DNA of 64,000 nucleotides from Primorskyibacter aestuariivivens (GCF_028023675.1 NZ_JAQIOZ010000021.1:1-64000); one strand, 5' to 3'. Positions 38,070 to 47,341 are shown, numbered from the stretch's first letter. The notes: generated from the letters alone by a model not told the origin. Numbers and translations are program-made.

Positions 38070-38525
38070 TCAGCCCTGTGCTTCGATCGCAGTGATCATG
38101 TCCACGCGCGTGCCATGGCGGCCGCCTTCGAACTCGGCAGACAGGAAGGCATCGACAATGTCCAATGCCAGCGCATCACCCACAACGCGCGCGCCGAGGG
38201 AGAGCATCTGCGCATTGTTATGCTCGCGGATCATCCGGGCCGAAAACGTGTCCATGCAGACGCCACAGCGGATGCCCGGCACCTTGTTGGCGGCCATCAT
38301 GATGCCCTGACCGGTGCCGCAAAGGATAATGCCCAGATCGGCCTCGCCCGCTGCGATCTTGCGCGCGGCGGCTTCGCCATGCTTGGGGTAATGTGTGCTT
38401 TCGGTCGTGGTTGGACCGATGTCTTCGACCTCGAACCCCTTGGCCGAGATATGGGCGGCGATGGCCTGACGCAGGTCAATGGCGGCGTGATCGCTGGACA
38501 GCACGATGCGTTTGGCGGTGGTCAT
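38070..38525 (-). CDS. rpiB: Ribose-5-phosphate isomerase B (or related sugar-phosphate isomerase)
   Basis: 151 aa from ATG 38525 (AGGGAT upstream; a GTG two codons earlier is possible). It has LSSDHAAIDLRQAI, DIGPTT, YPKHGEAAARKI and LCGTGQGIMMAANKVPGIR with the conserved Cys. RpiB converts ribose-5-P and ribulose-5-P; some relatives use other pentose or hexose phosphates. No linked sugar operon indicates another role here. Confidence 0.9.
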   Translation of the reverse strand: MTTAKRIVLSSDHAAIDLRQAIAAHISAKGFEVEDIGPTTTESTHYPKHGEAAARKIAAGEADLGIILCGTGQGIMMAANKVPGIRCGVCMDTFSARMIREHNNAQMLSLGARVVGDALALDIVDAFLSAEFEGGRHGTRVDMITAIEAQG

Positions 38526-38632
38526 GGGCACATCCCTTTGGCTTTATGTTGGACGGGTCATAGCAGAGGGAGCGCAGAGGTCCAGAGCGCGGCGCAGGGT
38601 TGGTGCTTGGAGGGATCGAACGGTCGTGCGTT

Positions 38633-39463
38633 TTAACCCGATGATGTGCCACGAAGAGACGCTGACCAATTGTCACGTGACAATCGATAAGTTGCCCAAG
38701 CTGGGTTTTCCAACCCGCTTTTCAGATCATCCATAATCTTGGTTTGCAGGTCTTCTGTGCACGCCAAGGCGTCAGGAAGAGTGTTGATAATTCGCTGAAA
38801 TGCCGCCTCGGAATCCAGCAGGTTTTCCGCCGCCAATTGTCCAATGCGTATGGACACCTGACGCAGCGTCTCATCGAAATCTTCGCCTCGGAGTTGAGAT
38901 GCGCGCCAAAGATCGAATTCCAGAACCTCTTTCATGCGCGCTTCGCCGAATGTGTTTCTGAGCGTGTGTCGCTTTGCCCGGACAAAGCCCAACCGGCGTT
39001 GGACGGCATCGCTAGCTGGATTCAGGTTTGGCCAAACGCGGGTGTAGATCGCATCGGCGTCTGAGGTTTCGAAAACATGCTCACAAAGTATACGAGATGA
39101 ATCGCTTGATACCCCTTGGCCCCAGTAAGCCCGGGCGACGGCAACAAATGTTGCTACTGAGTTGGCTGGGAGGCCAGGAGCAACAAATACGCCACGGATC
39201 CCCACGAACTGATTGTCCCGTGACTCGTCACGGATCGTCCAGAGGCCGATATGTTCAGCAGTACCGATGTTCTTTTTCCCGTCGATTGCAAGAGTATCAA
39301 TCCAGGCGTTGGTTGCGGCCAAGGCGCCTTCGCGGGACGAGACATTGTGGACAAGCGTTTTGGCGACCTCGGTATCTCCAAAAATATATTCCGCCACATC
39401 CGGACGGTCCCCGACCATGCACGGTTGAATCCGGTATCCAGAACGCTTGAGGATGGCTTTCAA
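38633..39463 (-). CDS. GNAT-family N-acetyltransferase-like protein with C-terminal extension
   Basis: 276 aa from a TTG start at 39463 (AGGA upstream); an ATG 15 codons later would cut into the fold. GNAT elements are seen as FVAVARAYWGQGVSSDSSRIL (acetyl-CoA loop) and TRVWPNLNPASDAVQRRLGF, as in RimJ/L-type enzymes. About 90 residues beyond the fold (from FDLWRASQLRGEDF) form an extra helical part I do not recognise. Composition is less GC-rich than its neighbours, which suggests later arrival. Substrate unknown. Confidence 0.75.
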   Translation of the reverse strand: MKAILKRSGYRIQPCMVGDRPDVAEYIFGDTEVAKTLVHNVSSREGALAATNAWIDTLAIDGKKNIGTAEHIGLWTIRDESRDNQFVGIRGVFVAPGLPANSVATFVAVARAYWGQGVSSDSSRILCEHVFETSDADAIYTRVWPNLNPASDAVQRRLGFVRAKRHTLRNTFGEARMKEVLEFDLWRASQLRGEDFDETLRQVSIRIGQLAAENLLDSEAAFQRIINTLPDALACTEDLQTKIMDDLKSGLENPAWATYRLSRDNWSASLRGTSSG

Positions 39464-39578
39464 ATTGTTTTCCTACCCTGATCAAGCTTCCCGCAAGTTA
39501 AGGCCCGCGGTCAAGGGTGGGATCGAAAAGAGCGCGTGGTGGAGGGATGGTCCGGCCAAGCCCGGATTTTGGCCTTTC

Positions 39579-39800
39579 TCAATCCGGCACGTTATCCACG
39601 CCGCTTTTGCCCCACGGGTGACACCGCAGGATGCGGCGCAGGGCGAGGTAGCCGCCCTTGATCCCGCCATGTTTTTGCAAGGCTTCCATGGCGTAGGCCG
39701 AACAGGTCGGGTGATAGCGGCAATTATGCCCGACCCATGGTGAGAAGACCGCGCGATAGCCACGCACGGGCAAGGACAGGAGCCACGCCAGCGGGCTCAT
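39579..39800 (-). CDS. yidD: Membrane protein insertion efficiency factor YidD
   Basis: 73 aa. The family core [19 protein letters not shown], with two Cys, and the end [16 protein letters not shown]. Small, membrane-associated helper of YidC-dependent insertion. Its start overlaps the rnpA stop (ATGA). Confidence 0.95.
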   Translation of the reverse strand: MSPLAWLLSLPVRGYRAVFSPWVGHNCRYHPTCSAYAMEALQKHGGIKGGYLALRRILRCHPWGKSGVDNVPD

Positions 39801-40231
39801 TGCGCACCTCCGTGCACCTTGCGCAGCGCATAGCAGAGGTCCTTTTGCAGATCGGTAAAGTCGCGCGCGGCGGTGTTCCCGGCCTTGCCGATCAGCACGT
39901 AGTCCCAGCCGGGGCGGCCCAGTTCGGGCAGGATCAGGCGGGCGATCTCGCGCAAGCGGCGTTTGGCGCGGTTGCGGGCCACGGCATTGCCGACCTTTTT
40001 GGAACAGGTGAAGCCCACGCCAATCGCGGGATCATCATCGCCGCGGTTGCGTGCTTGCAGCAAAAAACCGCCCGTGCCCTGTTTGCGGGCGCGCGCGGCG
40101 GCGAGGAATTGCGGGCGTTTGGACAGCGTGCGGAGCACAGCTCGTGACGCAACCGGGTACGAAGAAACCGCCGGGCTGCGGTCCTCCCGGCTGGCGCTGT
40201 CGCCATCCAAGGGGGCCTCCGGCGGTGTCAT
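39797..40231 (-). CDS. rnpA: Ribonuclease P protein component
   Basis: 144 aa. The RNR signature [18 protein letters not shown] and the preceding [11 protein letters not shown] are clear. The N-terminal 35 residues extend beyond the usual start (family about 110-130 aa) and contain low-complexity Ser/Asp/Pro, so an internal start is possible. Processes pre-tRNA 5' ends with the rnpB RNA, which is not in this window. 24 bases downstream of rpmH. Confidence 0.93.
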   Translation of the reverse strand: MTPPEAPLDGDSASREDRSPAVSSYPVASRAVLRTLSKRPQFLAAARARKQGTGGFLLQARNRGDDDPAIGVGFTCSKKVGNAVARNRAKRRLREIARLILPELGRPGWDYVLIGKAGNTAARDFTDLQKDLCYALRKVHGGAQ

Positions 40232-40254
40232 CGCGGGTCAGTCTTGAGACGCGC

Positions 40255-40389
40255 TTAGGCGCTCAGCGACTTGCGGCCACGGGCGCGACGCGCGTTCAGG
40301 ATCTTGCGACCGGCTTTGGTGGCCATACGCGAACGGAAACCGTGGCGCCGCTTGCGCACGAGGTTCGAGGGTTGATAGGTGCGTTTCAT
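40255..40389 (-). CDS. rpmH: 50S ribosomal protein L34
   Basis: 44 aa (below most ORF cut-offs). Minus-strand ATG 40389 gives [20 protein letters not shown], the unmistakable L34 start, then [20 protein letters not shown] and a short end SLSA. It heads the rpmH-rnpA-yidD operon as in most bacteria and has a good promoter 73 bases upstream. Confidence 0.97.
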   Translation of the reverse strand: MKRTYQPSNLVRKRRHGFRSRMATKAGRKILNARRARGRKSLSA

Positions 40390-40461
40390 CGCTCCGTCTC
40401 CGAATTCTGGGCCGCACGCTCTCCATCACGCGGATTCGCGCGGCAGCAAATTGAAGCCCGT

Positions 40462-40490
40462 GCTATAGGGGGGCTTTGGAGCCAAGTCAA
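40462..40490 (-). promoter_or_regulatory. Sigma-70-type promoter of rpmH-rnpA-yidD
   Basis: On the minus strand TTGACT (40490-40485), exactly 17 bases, TATAGC (40467-40462). Matches are 5/6 and 4/6, and the position is right for rpmH. The 40390-40697 gap otherwise contains the inverted repeat of the next entry and no gene. Confidence 0.7.
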
Positions 40491-40521
40491 ACCCTGTTGG
40501 CTGCGAAATCCGGTCCCCTGC

Positions 40522-40554
40522 AACATTTCCGGGGTTGGCTACGTGAGAAATGTT
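40522..40554. promoter_or_regulatory. Spaced inverted repeat upstream of the TVP38 gene
   Basis: AACATTTC (40522-40529) and GAAATGTT (40547-40554) are perfect 8-base arms with 17 bases between them, lying between the divergent rpmH and TVP38 promoters. Spacing near two helical turns fits a dimeric regulator; no family assigned. Confidence 0.4.
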
Positions 40555-40697
40555 ACAAAAGCGGGTCGCACCGCGTGTTTTCTAACGAAACCCGTCACCT
40601 GAGATCAAGCGGGCGTGACCATGCTGTTGCGGCACTGGCCCGGGGCCCATGTTTTGAGCAAGAAAGCCACTGCCCTTTTCAGGAATAGCCTAATAGC

Positions 40698-41444
40698 ATG
40701 ACCGATATGACCTCACCCCAGCCCGCGCCGGACGCCAAGCCCGGCCTGACCCGACACCTTCCGCTTCTGACTATCCTTGTGGTGGCGGTGATCGGGTACT
40801 TCACGTTGCGCGATTACATCACCTTTGACACGTTGCGCGACAATCGCGAACTGCTCCTGGGGTGGCGCGATTCGAACTATGCGCTGGTGGCGCTGAGTTT
40901 CGTGGGCATCTACGTGTTGATCGTGGCGTTTTCATTGCCGGGCGCGGCGGTGGCGTCGGTCACTGGCGGCTTCCTGTTCGGTCTTGCTGCGGGCACCGGA
41001 TTGAACGTGCTGGCCGCCACCATCGGGGCCACGGCTATATTCCTCGCGGCGCGCTGGGGGTTGGGGGCCTCGCTGACCGCCAGGCTTGAGGCGTCGGAGG
41101 GTACGATCAAACGGCTCAAGGACGGGCTGCGCGAAAACGAGATCAGCGTGCTGTTGCTCCTGCGACTTGTCCCGGCGGTGCCGTTTTTCGTGGCCAACCT
41201 GTTGCCCGCGCTGGTCGGTGTGAAATTCCGCAACTTTGTCTGGACCACGGCGCTGGGCATCATCCCCGGCGGGCTGGTCTTTACATGGATCGGCGTGGGG
41301 CTGGGCGAGGTGTTCGACCGGGGCGAAAGCCCGGATCTGAGTCTGTTGTGGGAGCCGCATATCATCGGGCCGCTGCTGGGGCTTTCGGCTCTGGCCGCGC
41401 TGCCAATGGTTATCAAAGCCGTGCGCGGCAAGCCGGGGGTCTGA
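40698..41444 (+). CDS. TVP38/TMEM64 (DedA-like) inner-membrane protein
   Basis: 248 aa with about six hydrophobic helices. The SNARE-associated/VTT domain shows FSLPGAAVASVTGGFLFGL, and the re-entrant RLVPAVPFFVANLLPALVGV followed by GIIPGGLVFTWIGVGLGE. DedA-like proteins affect membrane lipid flipping and proton balance. The stop is three bases before the flavoprotein start; this TVP38-flavoprotein pairing is common in Proteobacteria and suggests a shared, still poorly known function. Confidence 0.88.
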   Translation: MTDMTSPQPAPDAKPGLTRHLPLLTILVVAVIGYFTLRDYITFDTLRDNRELLLGWRDSNYALVALSFVGIYVLIVAFSLPGAAVASVTGGFLFGLAAGTGLNVLAATIGATAIFLAARWGLGASLTARLEASEGTIKRLKDGLRENEISVLLLLRLVPAVPFFVANLLPALVGVKFRNFVWTTALGIIPGGLVFTWIGVGLGEVFDRGESPDLSLLWEPHIIGPLLGLSALAALPMVIKAVRGKPGV

Positions 41445-41447
41445 GGC

Positions 41448-42866
41448 ATGGAGCGGATCAAGACGGATATTCTGGTCATTGGTGCCGGTTCCGGGGGCCT
41501 GTCAGTGGCTGCGGGTGCGGTTCAGATGGGGGCCGATGTGGTCCTTCTGGAAGGGCACAAGATGGGCGGGGATTGCCTGAACTTCGGCTGCGTGCCCTCC
41601 AAGGCTCTGATTGCCAGCGGCAAGGCGGCTTACGCTCAATCACACGCCAGCGCTTATGGCGTGGCCGATCACGTGCCTCAGGTGGATTATGCGGCGGCCA
41701 AGGATCATGTGGCCGATGTGATCGCCCAGATCGAACCGGTGGACAGTCAGGAGCGGTTCGAGGGCCTCGGTGTGCGGGTGATCCGGGACTACGGCCGATT
41801 CATTTCCGAAACCGAGGTGCAGGCGGGCGAGCATATCATCACCGCGCGCCGTATCGTGATCGCCACCGGCTCTTCACCGCTGGTGCCACCGATCCCGGGG
41901 CTGGACTCTGTGCCTTATGAGACCAATGAGACGGTTTTCGAGCTGCGTGATAAGCCAGATCACCTGCTGATCATCGGGGGCGGTCCTATCGGTATGGAGA
42001 TGGCGCAGGCGCATCGCCGTCTGGGCTGTGACGTGACGGTGATCGAAGGGGCCAAGGCGCTGGGCAAGGATGATCCGGAGATGGCCGGGATTGTCCTCGA
42101 ACAGATGCGCGCGGAATGTATCGAGATCGCGGAGGAGGCGCTGGCCGCCGAGATTCGCGGACAGGCCGGGGCCATCGAGGTGGAAACCAAGGATGGTCGC
42201 GTCTTCAAGGGCTCGCATTTGCTTATGGCGGTGGGGCGCAAGGCGAATATCGACAATTTGGACCTTGAGAAAGCCGGGGTCGAGACGCATCGGACGGGCA
42301 TCACCGTGGATGACAGTCTGAAGACAACAAACAAGCGGGTTTACGCCATTGGCGACGTTGCGGGCGGGCTGCAATTCACCCATGTCGCCGGGTATCATGC
42401 GGGGATCATCATCCGCTCCGCTCTGTTTGGTCTGCCTGCGAAGGTTTCGAACGCACATATCCCCTGGGCCACCTATACCGCGCCGGAACTGGCGCAGGTG
42501 GGGCTGACCGAGGCAGAGGCGCGCGAGGCGCATGGTGACAGGCTGGAGGTGGTGCGCTTTGATTTCGAGCATAACGACCGGCTGATCGCCGAGCGTAAAA
42601 CCGCGGGGCGGATCAAGGTCATGGTGGTCAAGGGACGGCCCGTGGGCGTGTCCATCGCCGGGCATCAGGCAGGGGAATTGATCAACCTGTGGTCACTGGT
42701 CATCGCCAACAAGCTCAAGATGAAGCACGTGGCGGCGATGGTGTCGCCCTATCCGACGGTGGGCGAGATCAACAAACGCGCGGCAGGGGCCTATTTCTCT
42801 CCCAGATTGTTTGATAATCAGATGGTTAAGCGCGTTGTCGGTTTTGTACAGCGCTGGATACGTTAA
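41448..42866 (+). CDS. Disulfide-type FAD oxidoreductase (MerA/Lpd-like)
   Basis: 472 aa. FAD site ILVIGAGSGGLSVA, redox disulfide GGDCLNFGCVPSKALI, NAD(P) site LLIIGGGPIGMEMA and second FAD site VYAIGDVAGG. The C-terminal dimer domain follows. It lacks the C-terminal vicinal Cys of mercuric reductase, and no dehydrogenase-complex genes are near, so neither mercury reduction nor Lpd function is supported. Cotranscribed with the TVP38 gene. Confidence 0.9.
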   Translation: MERIKTDILVIGAGSGGLSVAAGAVQMGADVVLLEGHKMGGDCLNFGCVPSKALIASGKAAYAQSHASAYGVADHVPQVDYAAAKDHVADVIAQIEPVDSQERFEGLGVRVIRDYGRFISETEVQAGEHIITARRIVIATGSSPLVPPIPGLDSVPYETNETVFELRDKPDHLLIIGGGPIGMEMAQAHRRLGCDVTVIEGAKALGKDDPEMAGIVLEQMRAECIEIAEEALAAEIRGQAGAIEVETKDGRVFKGSHLLMAVGRKANIDNLDLEKAGVETHRTGITVDDSLKTTNKRVYAIGDVAGGLQFTHVAGYHAGIIIRSALFGLPAKVSNAHIPWATYTAPELAQVGLTEAEAREAHGDRLEVVRFDFEHNDRLIAERKTAGRIKVMVVKGRPVGVSIAGHQAGELINLWSLVIANKLKMKHVAAMVSPYPTVGEINKRAAGAYFSPRLFDNQMVKRVVGFVQRWIR

Positions 42867-42946
42867 CGCGTTTCGATATTTCGCAATTCCGGACGCAAAA
42901 CCGCGATCCACTTTTGCTGGAATTGCTCCAAGGGGTAGGGCGGGCC

Positions 42947-44326
42947 ATGCTCAATTCGCTGTCTGGGCGATTTCTGATCCTCACAACCGTCTTCGTGATG
43001 TTGGCGGAGGTGCTGGTCTTTGTGCCCTCGGTGGCCCGGTTCCGCGAAGATTACCTTCTGGGTCATCTGGAACGGGCGCAAATCGCGTCGCTGGCGCTTT
43101 TGGCCAATGACATGATCGACACCGATCTCGAAGAAGAGCTGTTGCGCAATGCGGGCGTCTACAACGTGGTGCTGCGCCGGGATGAGGCGCGGCAGTTGAT
43201 CCTGTCCTCGCCCATGCCCCGGCCCATTGATGCCACCTTTGACCTGCGGGAGTCGCGGCCCCTTCCGTTAATCATGCATGCCATGCAGCGTCTTGCCGAT
43301 CCGGAGCCCCGGATCATCCGTGTCATCGGAAACCCGCTGCGTGACGCAGGCCTGTTGATTGAAGTGTCGATGGAAACCGCGCCGCTGCGCATGGCGATGA
43401 TCGATTACGGGCTGCGCATTCTGTTTCTCTCGGCCGTGATTTCGATTGCCACGGCGTTTCTGTTGTTCCTCGCAGTGCGTGTCTTCCTCGTGAAACCGAT
43501 CAAGGGGGTCATCGGTCACATGATGGCCTATGCCGCCGCGCCCGAAGATGCACGCCGTATCATCCAGCCCTCGGCCGGTGTGCGCGAATTGCGCGAAGCG
43601 GAAGAAGCGCTGCAATCGCTGCAGACCGAACTGACCCACGCGCTGAAACAGAAAGAGCGGCTCGCGCAGTTGGGCGGGGCCGTGGCTCGGGTCAGCCATG
43701 ACCTGCGCAACATCCTGACCTCGGCACAGCTGTTCACCGACCGGATCGAAATGTCCGAGGACCCGGCTGTGAAACGTCTCGCGCCCAAACTGGTCAGATC
43801 TATCACCCGCGCTGTGTCGCTCTGTGAAAGCACGCTGGCTTTTGGCCGGGCCGAGGAACCGGCGCCCAGCCTTACCCGTGTCTCGCTTGCCGAACTGGTC
43901 AGCGATGTGGTGGAAAGCGAACGGCTGACGGTGGGCGACCATGACCTGAGCTTTTCCGAGGACGTGCCCGCCACGCTTAGCGTCCGTGCTGACCCTGAAC
44001 AATTGTACCGTGTGTTGTCCAACCTCGTGCGCAATGCACGTCAGGCCATCGTCAACACCGGCAAACCGGGCGAGATCAACGTCGCGGCGCAGGAAGAGGA
44101 AGATGTCTGGCGCATCCGCGTGACCGATACCGGTCCCGGCCTGCCGCCCAAGGCGCGTGAGCATCTGTTCCAGCCGTTTCAGGGCGGTGCACGCAAGGGC
44201 GGCAGCGGTCTTGGGCTTGCCATCGCTGCCGAACTGATCCGTGGTCATGGCGGCACGGTGATGCTCATCGACAGCTCCGAGGCGGGCACGATATTCGAGA
44301 TTTGCCTGCCGCGCGGTGATCTTTGA
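42947..44326 (+). CDS. Sensor histidine kinase, orphan
   Basis: 459 aa from ATG 42947 (GGGGTAGGG upstream); a TTG at 42914 is less likely. TM1 at residues 7-30, periplasmic domain 30-155, TM2 about 160-185, HAMP, then the H-box RVSHDLRNILTSA, N-box LSNLVRNARQAI, G1 DTGPGLP and G2 GGSGLGLAIAAELI. Catalytic residues are intact. No response regulator gene lies beside it. The signal is unknown. Confidence 0.9.
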   Translation: MLNSLSGRFLILTTVFVMLAEVLVFVPSVARFREDYLLGHLERAQIASLALLANDMIDTDLEEELLRNAGVYNVVLRRDEARQLILSSPMPRPIDATFDLRESRPLPLIMHAMQRLADPEPRIIRVIGNPLRDAGLLIEVSMETAPLRMAMIDYGLRILFLSAVISIATAFLLFLAVRVFLVKPIKGVIGHMMAYAAAPEDARRIIQPSAGVRELREAEEALQSLQTELTHALKQKERLAQLGGAVARVSHDLRNILTSAQLFTDRIEMSEDPAVKRLAPKLVRSITRAVSLCESTLAFGRAEEPAPSLTRVSLAELVSDVVESERLTVGDHDLSFSEDVPATLSVRADPEQLYRVLSNLVRNARQAIVNTGKPGEINVAAQEEEDVWRIRVTDTGPGLPPKAREHLFQPFQGGARKGGSGLGLAIAAELIRGHGGTVMLIDSSEAGTIFEICLPRGDL

Positions 44327-44384
44327 AAATTCTCGCATTTCACTCTTGCAAAGGTCGGGCGGCTTCCGTAAACCCCGGCTCCAC

Positions 44385-44461
44385 GGACCGATAGCTCAGC
44401 TGGATAGAGTACCTGACTACGAATCAGGGGGTCGGGGGTTCGAATCCTCCTCGGTCCGCCA
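44385..44461 (+). tRNA. tRNA-Arg (anticodon ACG)
   Basis: 77 bases including an encoded CCA. The acceptor stem GGACCGA/TCGGTCC pairs fully. The D-arm is AGCTC...; the anticodon arm is CCTGA-CTACGAA-TCAGG with anticodon ACG (read as ICG after deamination), and the T-loop is GGTTCGAATCC. It separates the kinase gene from the carbohydrate island; no repeated tRNA 3' end was seen further on. Confidence 0.96.
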
Positions 44462-44663
44462 CCTTCCCCCACAAAAGACGACAGGCAAGGCGGGTTTCGG
44501 CGCGGGACGCGCCGCTTTGGCGTCACGGGATTGCAGCGCCGTCACAATTTCCAGATGGTTACGGTGGATGTCTTGGTCACGCGCGGACCGCCGCCATTCC
44601 CGGCATGTGTGATCACTTCGACGGTCTTGGCAAATACAGGCCGCTCAGATCTCCGAATTCCCG

Positions 44664-45671
44664 CTATGCGAATTCTGGTGCCACGGCGCGACCGGTTCGC
44701 GCCGACTCGGCACAGGCCAGCGCGATGGCAAGCGCAGCGTGCCCGTCCTCGGCCGTCGCTGATGGCGCGCGGTTGCCGGTTACCGCCGCGTGGAATTCGT
44801 CGAGCGCGTTGTAGAAAGACTGATCATAGCGTTCGAGAAAGAAATGCTTGAGCGGTTCGCGTGCGACGGTGCGGGCCTTGTCCCAGCGCACCAGATTGTC
44901 GTCACGGTGATTCAGCGTCTGCACCATGCCACCGTCGCCAAAGGCCTCCAACCGCTGGTCGAATCCGTAGGCACAGGCGCGGGAGTTGTTGATATGGACC
45001 AGCGCGCCCGAGGGCATCTTGAGCGTGGTCATGGTCATGTCGAAATCGCCCTCGGCACCTATCTGTGGATCAAACATGCAGGAGCCGGCGGCCATGACCT
45101 CGACCGGGCGCTCACCTGCGATCCAGCACAAGAGGTCGATATCGTGGATCGTGGCGTCGACGAAATAGCCACCCGAGGCGCGGACATACTCGATGGGCGG
45201 CGGGCTGGGTTCGCGTGACCAGCTCATCAGCATATTGAGCCGCCCGATTTCGCCGCGTTTCACCGCTTCTCGCAACGCCGCATTGTCCGGATCAAAGCGC
45301 CGGTTGAAGCCCAGCATGAAGGGCACGGGATGGTCGCGCAACGCGGCCATCGCCCGATCGACGCGGCTGAGCGACTGATCCAGCGGCTTTTCGCAATAGA
45401 TCGGCTTGCCCGCCCGCGCCGCCGCCTCGATATAATCGACATGGGTGTCGGTCGGCGTGGCGATGACCACCGCGTCCACGGCCGGATCGGCCAGTACCGC
45501 ATCCAGATCGTCCATCGCGCGCCCGCCATAGAGATCGGCGGCCTTGGTGGCGGACGCGATGCGCGGGTTATAGATCACCTCAAGGCGCAGCCCGGGATGG
45601 GCGTTGATCTTGGGTCCGTAGACATGGGCCATGCGGCCGGTGCCCATCAGGGCAATTCCAAGCGTCTGCAT
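44664..45671 (-). CDS. Gfo/Idh/MocA dehydrogenase, inositol 2-dehydrogenase-like
   Basis: 335 aa from ATG 45671, which overlaps the stop of the GMC gene (ATGA). N-terminal Rossmann motif IALMGTGRMAHVYG, catalytic-site YCEKPLDQS with the Lys, and the C-terminal GFNRRFDPDN, SGGYFVDATIHDIDLL (with the His/Asp pair) and INNSRACAYGFDQR. These are IolG-like features. It probably oxidises a cyclitol or sugar-like polyol with NAD+. The substrate is inferred from family resemblance only. Confidence 0.88.
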   Translation of the reverse strand: MQTLGIALMGTGRMAHVYGPKINAHPGLRLEVIYNPRIASATKAADLYGGRAMDDLDAVLADPAVDAVVIATPTDTHVDYIEAAARAGKPIYCEKPLDQSLSRVDRAMAALRDHPVPFMLGFNRRFDPDNAALREAVKRGEIGRLNMLMSWSREPSPPPIEYVRASGGYFVDATIHDIDLLCWIAGERPVEVMAAGSCMFDPQIGAEGDFDMTMTTLKMPSGALVHINNSRACAYGFDQRLEAFGDGGMVQTLNHRDDNLVRWDKARTVAREPLKHFFLERYDQSFYNALDEFHAAVTGNRAPSATAEDGHAALAIALACAESARTGRAVAPEFA

Positions 45672-47272
45672 CAGGCGTGCTCCCTTGCGTCTTCGAGGAT
45701 CAGCGCGGCGGCCTTTTCTCCGATCATGATCGAGGCGGCATTGGTGTTGCCGGTGACGATGCGCGGCATGATCGAGGCATCGGCCACCCGCAGCCCGTCG
45801 ATACCATGCACCCGCAGGCGCGGATCGACCACCGCATCCTCGCCCACACCCATCTTGCAGGTCCCGACCGGGTGCAGCAAGGACAGGCCATTGGCGCGGC
45901 AATAGGCGAGCAATTCGGCGTCGGACTGAACGTCCTTGCCCGGTGACAGCTCATACTCCACGCAATCGGACATCGGCTTGGTCGCCGCGATCTTGCGACC
46001 GAATTGCAGCCCCGCGATGGCGGCGCGCTGGTCGGCTTCGTCGGCGAAGAAATTAAACTGGATCTCCGGCTTGTCGCTGGGAGCCGGGCCGGAGATCCTG
46101 ACATGCCCGCGGGAGTTCGGACGCATGTGTTCGGCAAGAATGGTAAAGCCCGAGAACGGGTGGGGTTTCAGTTGCTCATCGGTGCACCACGCCATGAAGG
46201 TGACCATCATGTCGGGTCGGTCAATTTCCGGGCCGGAGCAGATGAAGGTATTGGAATAATTGCCATTATCGGCAAAAGGTCCGGTGCGGAAAATCAGGTG
46301 CCGCAAGAGCTGCAGCCCGCCCTTGAGCTTGTTGTTGTAGAGGTCGTTGACCGTGGAATGCACGGTGGAGCGATACTCGGCCCCGATGCCGAAATGATCC
46401 TGCAGGTTCTCGCCCACGCCGGGCAGCTCGTGGCTCACCTCGATACCATGTTGGCGGAGCAGCGCGCCGGGCCCGATGCCGGAGATTTGCAAAAGCTGCG
46501 GCGAGTTGAAGGTGCCACCGCTCAGGATGATCTCGCGCCGGGCGCGGGCCTCATGGCTGCCGCGCCGATCGGTCCAGCGTACACCGGAGGCGCGCTTGCC
46601 CTCCAGTGTGATGCGCTCGACCATGGCATTCAGCTTCAGGTCGATATTGCGTTTCGCGGGACCGCGCAGATAGCCCGCCGCGGTGCTCCAGCGCAGGCCC
46701 TTTTTGGTTGTGGTCTGGACATAGCCCGTGCCTTCCTGCTGCGCGCCGTTGAAATCGTCATTGCGCGGCACGCCAAGCGCCTCAGAGGCGGCATGGAACG
46801 CCTCACCCAATTCATGTTCGGTACGGATATCCGAGACCGCCACCGGGCCGCCGGTGCCGTGGAATTCATTGGCACCGCGCTCCTGATCCTCGCAGGATTT
46901 GAAATAGGGCAGCACACCGTCCCAGCCCCAGCCGGTGCAGCCCGCCGCTTCCCAGCCGTCGAAATCCTGCGGTTGGCCGCGCATGTAGATCATGCCGTTG
47001 ATCGCGCCGGTTCCGCCCAGTACCTTGCCACGCGGCTGGAACAGGCGGCGATTGTTCAGATGTGGCTCCGGCGCGCTTTCATAGCACCAGTTGACCGATG
47101 GGTTGGCATAGAGCATCGAATAGCCCAGCGGGATATGGATGAAGGGGTTGCGGTCCTTTCCACCGGCTTCCAGAAGCAGCACCGATTGCCCGGCCTCGGC
47201 CAGGCGGCCGGCCACGGCGCAGCCGGCCGACCCCGCACCAATCACGATATAGTCGTACTCCGAATGCGCCAT
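45671..47272 (-). CDS. GMC-family FAD oxidoreductase (choline dehydrogenase-like)
   Basis: 533 aa from ATG 47272 (GGGGAGGAGACA upstream). N-terminal FAD motif YIVIGAGSAGCAVAGRLAEA, the GMC signature GGTGAINGMIYMRGQPQDF, and C-terminal HPVGTCKMG and NTNAASIMIGEKAA with the catalytic His and partner. It oxidises an alcohol to an aldehyde or ketone. Position in an operon with an IolG-like dehydrogenase and divergent from the fused regulator argues for a sugar, polyol or cyclitol substrate rather than choline; no betB, betI or choline carrier is adjacent. Confidence 0.9.
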   Translation of the reverse strand: MAHSEYDYIVIGAGSAGCAVAGRLAEAGQSVLLLEAGGKDRNPFIHIPLGYSMLYANPSVNWCYESAPEPHLNNRRLFQPRGKVLGGTGAINGMIYMRGQPQDFDGWEAAGCTGWGWDGVLPYFKSCEDQERGANEFHGTGGPVAVSDIRTEHELGEAFHAASEALGVPRNDDFNGAQQEGTGYVQTTTKKGLRWSTAAGYLRGPAKRNIDLKLNAMVERITLEGKRASGVRWTDRRGSHEARARREIILSGGTFNSPQLLQISGIGPGALLRQHGIEVSHELPGVGENLQDHFGIGAEYRSTVHSTVNDLYNNKLKGGLQLLRHLIFRTGPFADNGNYSNTFICSGPEIDRPDMMVTFMAWCTDEQLKPHPFSGFTILAEHMRPNSRGHVRISGPAPSDKPEIQFNFFADEADQRAAIAGLQFGRKIAATKPMSDCVEYELSPGKDVQSDAELLAYCRANGLSLLHPVGTCKMGVGEDAVVDPRLRVHGIDGLRVADASIMPRIVTGNTNAASIMIGEKAAALILEDAREHA

Positions 47273-47341
47273 TGTCTCCTCCCCGGATATGTCTTGTTTC
47301 AGAGGGTTGCATGACGGGGCCTTGTTGCTGAACACGCGAAA

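Noticed and set aside
41448-42866. Mercuric reductase
   Set aside because: The flavoprotein has the active disulfide but lacks the C-terminal vicinal Cys pair, and no mer genes are nearby.
44385-44461. tRNA-Arg as an attachment site for the carbohydrate island
   Set aside because: No direct repeat of the tRNA 3' end and no integrase were seen in the window.
45671-47272. Choline dehydrogenase betA
   Set aside because: GMC features fit, but no betB, betI or choline transporter is adjacent and the neighbours point to polyol or sugar substrates.
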